From the NCBI GenBank assembly GCA_900770585.1, contig CAAGKW010000328.1:1-5281 (forward strand): a stretch of DNA of 5,281 nt. The letters are read 5' to 3'. Shown in pieces: positions 1 through 4,223 of this stretch. The translations under genes and the position numbers were made by a program. The first letter of the stretch is position 1. Each line of letters opens with the position of its first letter. The DNA is from an uncultured Alistipes sp. Lineage in GTDB: Bacteria; Bacteroidota; Bacteroidia; Bacteroidales; Rikenellaceae. The notes below the pieces were generated by a model. That model was not told where the DNA came from. It worked only from the letters and a program-made list of their open reading frames with translations, and ran no database searches.

Positions 1-431
1 ATCAAAAGTTCTACGGCAGTCTGTGGATTACGACGTTTGATAGCACGCACGGTCTCTGCCCAATGTTCGGCACCGCCGTCGGGCAGATCGTCGCGCGTAA
101 CCGATGTGATGACTGCATAACGCAGTCCCATCAGTGCGACAGATTGAGCAACCTTTTCGGGTTCCTCAGGGTCGGGAGGCAAAGCTCGCCCCGATTTAGT
201 GGCACAGAAACGGCAGGCACGGGTACACACGTCGCCCAGAATCATAAAAGTCGCTGTACGGCGGCTCCAACATTCGGCCTTATTGGGGCACATACCACTA
301 CTACAAATCGTGTGTAGGTGGTGTTCCCTCACGATACGTGCTACATCTGCATACTCTTCGTTTCCTTTGAGTCTAATTTTCAGCCAATCGGGTTTAGTCC
401 TCGCATTTGCCTTGTCATAGACTTTCGGCAT
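1..431 (-). CDS. lipA: Lipoyl synthase LipA, N-terminal part (truncated by window edge)
   Basis: Radical SAM enzyme that inserts two sulfur atoms into octanoyl groups on lipoyl carrier proteins, the last step of lipoate synthesis, in the cytoplasm. The 143 residues visible carry both diagnostic cysteine sets. The auxiliary 4Fe-4S cluster motif CSSGMCPNKAEC has Cys43, Cys48 and Cys54. The radical SAM motif CTRACRFC has Cys69, Cys73 and Cys76. The 26-residue distance from the first auxiliary to the first radical SAM cysteine equals that of E. coli LipA (Cys68 to Cys94). The segment TSVTRDDLPDGGAEHW (109-124) is also typical of LipA. The frame is open to base 1, so the rest lies outside the window. 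The start is the ATG at 431-429; the leader is A/T-rich with no Shine-Dalgarno sequence. Its GC content (about 50% in sampled lines) is lower than that of the other genes. It is not in an operon with nadB, which has a terminator 520 bp upstream. Confidence 0.96.
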   Translation of the reverse strand, partial: MPKVYDKANARTKPDWLKIRLKGNEEYADVARIVREHHLHTICSSGMCPNKAECWSRRTATFMILGDVCTRACRFCATKSGRALPPDPEEPEKVAQSVALMGLRYAVITSVTRDDLPDGGAEHWAETVRAIKRRNPQTAVELL

Positions 432-458
432 TTTAAATTTATTACTTTTCCAATTGAC

Positions 459-467
459 GCAAAAATA
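459..467 (-). promoter_or_regulatory. Candidate lipA promoter, -7 box
   Basis: On the minus strand this reads TATTTTTGC, matching the Bacteroidota -7 consensus TAnnTTTG. It would start transcription near 452-454, about 20 nt before the lipA ATG. No TTTG is present 19-21 nt upstream; the nearest one is 14 nt upstream, so the -33 half is unsupported. Confidence 0.45.
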
Positions 468-570
468 TAAATTTTTCGAAACAAATCCTAATAAATTCAA
501 CCGAATCTACCAAAATTTATAAAAATTGACCTTTATGCTCCCAAATTTTCAAAAATAGAGGAGATTTTTC

Positions 571-584
571 GGAGTTGCAACTCC
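571..584. other. Perfect 14-bp palindrome
   Basis: GGAGTTGCAACTCC is a perfect dyad with no central spacer, about 140 bp upstream of the lipA start. Its symmetry fits either a homodimeric regulator site or part of a repeat, because the shared box CCTATGGCG begins inside its right end at 583. An A/T-only inverted repeat (551-556 with 564-569) lies next to it. No known operator was recognised. Confidence 0.4.
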
Positions 585-610
585 TATGGCGGAGCTCATC
601 ATTGGCGGGT
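583..610 (+). repeat. Orphan 5' end of the hairpin element (box plus arm)
   Basis: CCTATGGCG at 583-591 is followed after 2 nt by GCTCATCATTGGCGGGT (594-610). The 9-base box recurs at 4025-4033, also 2 nt before the foot of the arm of element C (counting its wobble-extended arm from 4036). The 17-base arm is identical to the minus-strand arm of element A at 879-863, and 15 of its bases recur at 826-840. The G-rich bulge, inner hairpin and second arm do not follow. It therefore looks like a broken half element, or one end of a 17-bp inverted repeat pair spanning 594-879. Confidence 0.6.
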
Positions 611-675
611 TTCGCTGTTTTCTCTTTCGGCATATTGTAATCACTTCACAAAAAAGTCATCGCCCCCTCACAAAA

Positions 676-697
676 CCGAAACAAACATTTGTTTCGG
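676..697. repeat. 10-bp inverted repeat with 2-nt centre
   Basis: CCGAAACAAA (676-685) and TTTGTTTCGG (688-697) are perfect reverse complements separated by CA. There is no following T-tract on the plus strand and no clear one on the minus strand, so it is not a convincing terminator. It could be a cruciform, a hairpin in a long lipA leader, or a regulator site. Confidence 0.5.
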
Positions 698-754
698 AAA
701 ATAGATAAAAAGCAAAAGGTCTAAGATGGACGCCCAGCTCGCGAAGATGCAATT

Positions 755-780
755 GTCGTTTAAAATCATTTACTTTGCTT
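755..780 (-). repeat. Conserved AAGCAAAGT box downstream of element A
   Basis: On the minus strand this begins AAGCAAAGT and ends ATTTTAAACGAC. The region 4134-4160 on the plus strand has AAGCAAAGT and ATTTTGAACCGAC in the same order, separated by 5 nt in both. It lies 30 nt after the small hairpin of element A. The partner lies 24 nt after the small hairpin of element C, in the same relative orientation. It is best read as a conserved 3' part of the element. Confidence 0.55.
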
Positions 781-810
781 GGATTATTTAAGAGTTAATC
801 AGACGAAGAC

Positions 811-879
811 CACGCCAACGGCGTGTCATCATTGGCGGGTCGCCCTTCGGGCGACCCCCCCCACCCGCCAATGATGAGC
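811..879 (-). repeat. Hairpin element A (large plus small hairpin)
   Basis: Read on the minus strand, the left arm (879-863) ends in GGCGGGT, followed by eight G (862-855). The inner hairpin TCGCCC-GAA-GGGCGA (854-840) comes next, then the right arm down to 826. The outer arms pair perfectly over 15 bp. The A closing the inner hairpin can pair with either the inner or the outer T. Directly adjacent (825-811) is a second hairpin, CACGCC-GTT-GGCGTG. Elements B and C have the same plan with unrelated arm sequences. There is no T-tract, so it is not a standard terminator. Function is unknown. Confidence 0.75.
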
Positions 880-883
880 CTAA

Positions 884-892
884 ACAAAAGTA
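884..892 (-). promoter_or_regulatory. Candidate -7 box firing into element A
   Basis: On the minus strand this reads TACTTTTGT, the same nonamer as the proposed queA -7 box and a match to TAnnTTTG. A start a few bases downstream would fall at about 878-881, almost exactly at the foot of the element A hairpin. The -33 half is poor (GGTTTAATGG around 17 nt upstream). Element C has no such box at the same place, which weakens the idea. Confidence 0.3.
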
Positions 893-925
893 ACAGTGTA
901 TCAAGCCATTAAACCGAGAGTGTGT

Positions 926-942
926 CGATTTCGCAGAAATCG
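926..942 (+). repeat. Small hairpin with flanks like that of element C
   Basis: CGATTTC-GCA-GAAATCG is a perfect 7-bp stem with a 3-nt loop. It is preceded by GTGTG (920-924) and followed by CCAATT. The small hairpin of element C has the same flanks, GTGTG (4084-4088) and GCCAATT, but different stem bases. This looks like a related hairpin, possibly left over from a decayed element. Confidence 0.5.
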
Positions 943-953
943 CCAATTACAAC

Positions 954-981
954 AAAAAAGCCGCACCCCGAAGGGCACGGC
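954..981 (-). terminator. Intrinsic terminator of nadB
   Basis: On the minus strand GCCGTGCCC-TTCG-GGGTGCGGC forms a 9-bp stem (two G-U pairs) capped by a UUCG tetraloop closed by C-G, followed by TTTTTT. It begins 36 nt after the nadB stop codon. This is a textbook intrinsic terminator and separates nadB from lipA. Confidence 0.9.
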
Positions 982-983
982 CT

Positions 984-1008
984 AATTTTGAATCTTGAAT
1001 CTTGAATT
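984..1008 (+). repeat. 25-bp heptad repeat, copy 1
   Basis: Three heptads AATTTTG, AATCTTG and AATCTTG are followed by AATT. It lies between the nadB stop and its terminator. A copy with the same period and length is at 4193-4217, directly before ygiQ. Confidence 0.7.
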
Positions 1009-1017
1009 GCGATCCTC

Positions 1018-2574
1018 CTAAGCCTGCGGATAGTCGACGTTGTAGTGGCAGCCGACCGACTCTTTGCGGTCGCGGCCCTGCTTGATGACCAGGTAGGCCA
1101 CGGCGATCATATTGCGCAACTCGCACAGGTCGCGGTTGGGAGTGGTCTTGTTGTAGAGCTCTTCGGTCTCGTGCCAGAGGATCTCCAAGCGGCGCATTGC
1201 GCGTTTCAGATAGAGGTTCGAGCGCACGATACCCACGTAGTTCGACATAATCTGCTGCATCTCGCGTTTCGACTGAATGATCAGCAACATCTCCTCGGTG
1301 TTCGACGTGCCCTCGAAGTTCCAATCGGGAATACCCTCCTGGATCTCGGTGCGCTCGAAACGCTCGATGGCGTGCTTTGCAGCCTGATCGGCATAGACCA
1401 CAGCCTCGATCAACGAGTTCGAAGCCAAGCGGTTAGCACCGTGCAGACCCGTGCACGAGCACTCGCCCAGAGCATAGAGTCGCTTGATCGAGGTCTGACC
1501 GTTGAGGTCGACCTTCACACCTCCACAGCAGTAGTGCGCTGCGGGAGCCACGGGGATATAATCTTTGGTGATGTCGATACCGAGCGACAGACACTTCTCG
1601 TAGATATTGGGGAAGTGGTTGCGGATCGAGTCGGCATCTTTGTGCGTAACGTCAAGATATACAAACTCTTCGCCATTGCGTTTCATCTCGCGGTCGATGG
1701 CTCTTGCCACCACGTCGCGCGGTGCGAGCGAGCGCATCGGGTGGTACTTGTCCATAAACTCCTTGCCGTTCGACAGGCGCAGTATCGCGCCGAAACCACG
1801 CATCGCCTCGGTGATCAGGAACGAGGGACGCTCGCCGGGGTTGTAGAGCGATGTGGGGTGGAACTGAATGAACTCCATATTCGAGATCATCGCCTTTGCG
1901 CGGTGGCACATTGCGATGCCGTCACCGGTCGCTACGATGGGGTTAGTGGTTGTGCCATAGATGTTTCCGCAACCGCCCGTAGCCACGACCGTAAAGCGCG
2001 AGAGCATTGTTTCGATACGTCCCGAATCCATATCGAGCACGTATGCGCCGAAGCAGGCCAAGCCGCGTGTGTGGCGCGTCACGAACTCGCCTAAGTGGTG
2101 CTGTGTGAGCAGGTCGATGGCGAAGTGGTGCTCCAAGACGGTGATGTTGGGGTGCTGGCGCACGCTCTGGATCAGCGCTCGTTCGATCTCGGCACCCGTG
2201 AGGTCCTTGTGGTGGAGGATACGGTGCTCGGAGTGACCGCCCTCGCGGTTGAGTTCGAAACGACCGTCGGGTGTCTTGTCGAAGCGAGTTCCCCAGGCGA
2301 TCAGGTCGGCGATCAATTCGGGTGCACGACGTACGACCAGGTCGACAGCCTCGGGGTCGCAGATGCCTGCGCCACAGACCATTGTGTCGTGAATATGTTT
2401 TTCGAAGGTGTCGGGTTCGTAGGTTACGGAGCAGATACCGCCCTGAGCGTAATTGGTGTTACACTCGACCATTTCGCCCTTAGTAACGATCGTTACGTGG
2501 CCAGCTTCGGCAGCTTTGAGCGCGAACGAAAGACCCGCAGCGCCACTACCGATAACCAAGAAATCTGTTTTCAT
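1018..2574 (-). CDS. nadB: L-aspartate oxidase NadB
   Basis: FAD-dependent cytoplasmic enzyme that oxidises L-aspartate to iminoaspartate, the first step of de novo NAD synthesis; NadA condenses the product to quinolinate. At 518 residues it is near the E. coli length (540). The N-terminus has the FAD-binding GSGAAG (9-14), then NTNYAQGGI (39-47). The substrate-binding part has REGGHSEHR (110-118), FHPT with His239, TEAMRG with Glu256 and Arg259, APRD with Arg286, PAAHY with His347 and HGANR with Arg382. These match the catalytic set His244, Glu260, Arg263, Arg290, His351 and Arg386 of E. coli NadB. A helical C-terminal domain ends in ESVGCHYNVDYP, a variant of the family's usual ESRG.H motif. 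The start is the ATG at 2574-2572, which places the FAD motif at the expected residue 9. nadA and nadC are not adjacent. It is monocistronic, with its own promoter and terminator, and diverges from queA. Confidence 0.97.
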   Translation of the reverse strand: MKTDFLVIGSGAAGLSFALKAAEAGHVTIVTKGEMVECNTNYAQGGICSVTYEPDTFEKHIHDTMVCGAGICDPEAVDLVVRRAPELIADLIAWGTRFDKTPDGRFELNREGGHSEHRILHHKDLTGAEIERALIQSVRQHPNITVLEHHFAIDLLTQHHLGEFVTRHTRGLACFGAYVLDMDSGRIETMLSRFTVVATGGCGNIYGTTTNPIVATGDGIAMCHRAKAMISNMEFIQFHPTSLYNPGERPSFLITEAMRGFGAILRLSNGKEFMDKYHPMRSLAPRDVVARAIDREMKRNGEEFVYLDVTHKDADSIRNHFPNIYEKCLSLGIDITKDYIPVAPAAHYCCGGVKVDLNGQTSIKRLYALGECSCTGLHGANRLASNSLIEAVVYADQAAKHAIERFERTEIQEGIPDWNFEGTSNTEEMLLIIQSKREMQQIMSNYVGIVRSNLYLKRAMRRLEILWHETEELYNKTTPNRDLCELRNMIAVAYLVIKQGRDRKESVGCHYNVDYPQA

Positions 2575-2600
2575 TCTGGTTTTGTAGAGTTAAACGTTGC

Positions 2601-2609
2601 GCAAATATA
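2601..2609 (-). promoter_or_regulatory. nadB promoter, -7 box
   Basis: On the minus strand this reads TATATTTGC, an exact match to TAnnTTTG followed by a pyrimidine. It lies 26 nt before the nadB ATG, giving a leader of roughly 20 nt. No TTTG was found at the usual -33 distance; the upstream sequence is a T-run. Confidence 0.6.
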
Positions 2610-2628
2610 ACAAAAAAAATCGAGAAAG

Positions 2629-2660
2629 TTTCACGGGCGCAAATTATTGAGTACTTTTGT
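2629..2660 (+). promoter_or_regulatory. queA promoter
   Basis: TTTC (2629-2632), 19 nt, then TACTTTTGT (2652-2660) resembles the Bacteroidota pattern TTTG-N19-21-TAnnTTTG with one mismatch in the -33 box. The -7 box ends 20 nt before the ATG at 2681. It overlaps the alternative TTG start at 2657, so that codon would not be in the transcript. Confidence 0.6.
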
Positions 2661-2680
2661 GGGGTAATTCTGTTGCGAAA

Positions 2681-3895
2681 ATGAGTAGATTTCAAATAGA
2701 TATTAACGACTACGCCTACGACCTGCCCGACGAGCGAATCGCAAAGTTCCCGCTCGACGAACGTCAGAAGTCGAAACTGCTGGTCTATCGTGCGGGCGAC
2801 ATCTCCGAGAGCCGATTCTATCGCATTGGCGAGGTGCTGCCCGAGGGGGCGATGTTGGTCTTCAACAACACCAAGGTGATCCGCGCACGTATCGTGATGC
2901 ACAAACCGTCGGGTGCCCGTATCGAGATCTTCTGCCTCGAACCCCACGCGCCCGCCGACTACGAACGTGCCTTTGCGGTGAGGGGCGAGTGCGAGTGGAG
3001 CTGCATTGTCGGCAACTCGAAAAAGTGGAAGGAGGGCGAGCTGCTGATCGACTTCGAATACGAGGGTCAGCCTACACGCCTGGTTGCCGAACGAGTTGAG
3101 AATCAGGGTCGTGAGAGCATTGTCCGTTTCCGTTGGGAGGCACCGCTCACGTTCGGGCAGTTGCTCGAAGAGCTGGGTCGAATTCCCATTCCGCCCTACT
3201 TGGGTCGCGAGAGCGAGGAGATCGACAACACCCGCTACCAGACCGTCTATTCGCGTTTCGAGGGCTCGGTGGCGGCACCGACTGCGGGTCTGCACTTCAC
3301 CTCGGAACTGATCGAGGAGTTGAAGGGCGAGGGTGTTGAGTTTGAGGAGGTTACGCTGCACGTGGGTGCGGGTACGTTCCTGCCCGTCAAGGAGGAGAAC
3401 GCCGCCAACCACCCGATGCACACCGAGCATTTCGAGGTGCGTCTGGCGACGCTTCGCAACCTGCGCCGCAAGCACGGTCGAATCATTGCCGTGGGCACGA
3501 CGTCGGTGCGTACGTTGGAGTCGATTGCGGCTCTTGGCTACCGCGTAAAGTGCAGTGGCACACCCGATTGCGAGCGCACCGTAGGGCAGTGGGAACTGTA
3601 CGACATTCCTGCCGAGGTGGGTGGTGCGGAGCTGCTCGACGCGCTGATCGGGTATATGGAGCGCGAGGGGCTCGACCGCTTGAAGACCTCGACGCAGATT
3701 ATGATCACGCCGTGTGGCTATCAGTTCCGCATCGTTGAGGGTATGGTGACCAATTTCCACCAGCCTCGCTCGACGTTGTTGCTGTTGGTTTCGGCGTTGG
3801 TGGGCGACGATTGGCACGCAATTTACGACTACGCGCTGGCGAACGACTTCCGTTTCCTGAGCTATGGCGACTCGTCGATATTGCTCCGCAAATAG
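2681..3895 (+). CDS. queA: S-adenosylmethionine:tRNA ribosyltransferase-isomerase (QueA family, long form)
   Basis: QueA transfers and isomerises the ribosyl group of S-adenosylmethionine onto 7-aminomethyl-7-deazaguanine in tRNA, making epoxyqueuosine, the penultimate queuosine step, in the cytoplasm. Family signatures in order are YDLPDERIAKFPL (13-25), FNNTKVIRAR (61-70), IPIPPYLGR (168-176), RYQTVY (185-190), GSVAAPTAGLHFT (195-207), TLHVGAGTF (225-233), AVGTTSVRTLES (270-281), TNFHQPRSTLLLLVSA (357-372) and FRFLSYGDSSIL (390-401). The protein has 404 residues against 356 in E. coli. About 40 of the extra residues lie between TTSVR and TNFH, replacing the short link before the family's YPGY motif, which here reads TPCGYQF (343-349). 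The start is the ATG at 2681; an in-frame TTG at 2657 overlaps the promoter. A second, canonical queA elsewhere in the genome would make this the divergent paralog, so identical substrate use is inferred. Confidence 0.9.
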   Translation: MSRFQIDINDYAYDLPDERIAKFPLDERQKSKLLVYRAGDISESRFYRIGEVLPEGAMLVFNNTKVIRARIVMHKPSGARIEIFCLEPHAPADYERAFAVRGECEWSCIVGNSKKWKEGELLIDFEYEGQPTRLVAERVENQGRESIVRFRWEAPLTFGQLLEELGRIPIPPYLGRESEEIDNTRYQTVYSRFEGSVAAPTAGLHFTSELIEELKGEGVEFEEVTLHVGAGTFLPVKEENAANHPMHTEHFEVRLATLRNLRRKHGRIIAVGTTSVRTLESIAALGYRVKCSGTPDCERTVGQWELYDIPAEVGGAELLDALIGYMEREGLDRLKTSTQIMITPCGYQFRIVEGMVTNFHQPRSTLLLLVSALVGDDWHAIYDYALANDFRFLSYGDSSILLRK

Positions 3896-3917
3896 ATAGT
3901 TTTTTACAATATAAAAT

Positions 3918-3989
3918 GGCTGTTTCGTGGGAAACTGCCCAATTTCAGCGGCTCGGCCGAAGGCCGACCCCCGCAGCCGCCGAAATTGG
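3918..3989 (-). repeat. Hairpin element B (large plus small hairpin)
   Basis: Read on the minus strand, the left arm CCAATTTCGGCGGCT (3989-3975) is followed by the bulge GCGGGGG (3974-3968), the inner hairpin TCGGCC-TTC-GGCCGA (3967-3953) and the right arm down to 3939. The outer stem has 8 bp, one mismatch, then 6 bp. A small hairpin follows at 3939-3918: GGC, T-T opposition, GTTTC, 4-nt loop, GAAAC, GCC. After 14 nt comes AAAACTATC (3903-3895), whose last base is the final base of the queA stop codon. The plan equals that of A and C, but the arms are unrelated in sequence. Confidence 0.75.
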
Positions 3990-4024
3990 ATTTAATGGGA
4001 ACAAACTAAAAAGCAAACCCCGCC

Positions 4025-4109
4025 CCTATGGCGTGCGCACCTTCGTGGGCTGGGGCGGTCGCCCGTAGGGCGAGCCCACGAAGGTGTGGCAAAATCAGCG
4101 ATTTTGCCA
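4025..4109 (+). repeat. Hairpin element C (large plus small hairpin)
   Basis: CCTATGGCG (4025-4033) leads into the left arm CACCTTCGTGGGCT (4038-4051). The bulge GGGGCGG (4052-4058), the inner hairpin TCGCCC-GTA-GGGCGA (4059-4073) and the right arm AGCCCACGAAGGTG (4073-4086) follow. The outer arms pair perfectly over 14 bp. The small hairpin TGGCAAAATC-AGC-GATTTTGCCA (4087-4109) has a 10-bp stem and starts at the next base. This is the cleanest of the three copies. Confidence 0.8.
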
Positions 4110-4122
4110 ATTTATTGCAATT

Positions 4123-4160
4123 AAAACTATCGCAAGCAAAGTCGATAATTTTGAACCGAC
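4123..4160 (+). repeat. Conserved boxes downstream of element C
   Basis: AAAACTATC (4123-4131) starts 14 bases after the small hairpin of C. The same 9-mer occurs at the equivalent place after element B, and element A has the weaker AACTCT there. AAGCAAAGT follows (4134-4142), then ATTTTGAACCGAC (4148-4160), shared with the region after element A at 755-780. Order and orientation are conserved. Confidence 0.55.
4146..4153 (+). promoter_or_regulatory. Candidate ygiQ -7 box, upstream option
   Basis: TAATTTTG matches TAnnTTTG and would give a leader of about 65 nt. No TTTG lies at the -33 distance, and the box is inside a repeat-like conserved segment whose counterpart at 755-780 lacks the match. 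Confidence 0.25.
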
Positions 4161-4192
4161 GCCAAGCCGAATAAAGCCTGCGTAGCAGAATT

Positions 4193-4217
4193 AATTTTTA
4201 ATTTTTAATTTTGAATT
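4193..4217 (+). repeat. 25-bp heptad repeat, copy 2, overlapping a -7-like box
   Basis: Heptads AATTTTT, AATTTTT and AATTTTG are followed by AATT. The period and length match copy 1 at 984-1008. TAATTTTG at 4206-4213 within the repeat fits the -7 consensus and lies 10 nt before the ygiQ ATG, which would give a nearly leaderless transcript. No -33 box is visible. Confidence 0.6.
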
Positions 4218-4223
4218 AAAACA

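Larger units (their letters stand above)
432..1017. other. 586-bp spacer between nadB and lipA, no convincing gene
   Basis: Both flanking genes run on the minus strand. From the lipA side the spacer holds a candidate lipA -7 box, a 14-bp perfect palindrome, an orphan hairpin arm, a 10-bp inverted repeat, a conserved box shared with the other spacer, hairpin element A, a candidate outward promoter, a small hairpin, the nadB terminator and a heptad repeat. Each is listed separately. The only notable small reading frame (726-791, 21 codons) overlaps the repeat-derived sequence and has no supporting signal. Confidence 0.8.
3896..4223. other. 328-bp spacer between queA and ygiQ, no gene
   Basis: Both flanking genes run on the plus strand. 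The spacer holds hairpin elements B and C facing each other (B minus, C plus), conserved boxes after each, two candidate -7 boxes and a heptad repeat before ygiQ. No T-tract follows either hairpin, so no standard intrinsic terminator for queA is visible. Open frames here only read through the repeats. Confidence 0.8.

Noticed and set aside
726..791. 21-codon open frame beginning ATGGACGCCCAG
   Set aside because: It overlaps the conserved repeat box and the degenerate arm, with no ribosome binding site or promoter.
594..879. CRISPR array or attC-like recombination sites
   Set aside because: There are no regularly spaced direct repeats with unique spacers, and no RYYYAAC/GTTRRRY core sites at the hairpin feet.
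1786..1800. RGFGA instead of RGEGA in NadB as a loss-of-function change
   Set aside because: The catalytic Glu256 and Arg259 of TEAMRG are intact, and the middle residue varies in related flavoproteins.
1045..2094. Long open frame on the plus strand opposite nadB (349 codons), with others at 2095-2610 and 947-1324
   Set aside because: These are shadows of nadB. The translations show no family motifs, while nadB is complete with all catalytic residues.
2657..2680. TTG start extending QueA by 8 residues
   Set aside because: The TTG lies inside the proposed -7 box, the extra residues match nothing, and the ATG at 2681 gives a family-like N-terminus.
2546..3817. Minus-strand open frame of 423 codons across queA
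   Set aside because: Antisense shadow of a GC-rich gene; low-complexity translation rich in Arg, Leu and Gln, with no motifs.
3811..4068. 85-codon open frame running from the queA end into the spacer
   Set aside because: It reads through hairpin elements B and C in a frame unrelated to any motif.
3939..4086. Large hairpins B and C as intrinsic terminators of queA
   Set aside because: Neither is followed by a T-tract on the plus strand, and both share a complex bulged plan with element A, which is not at a gene end.
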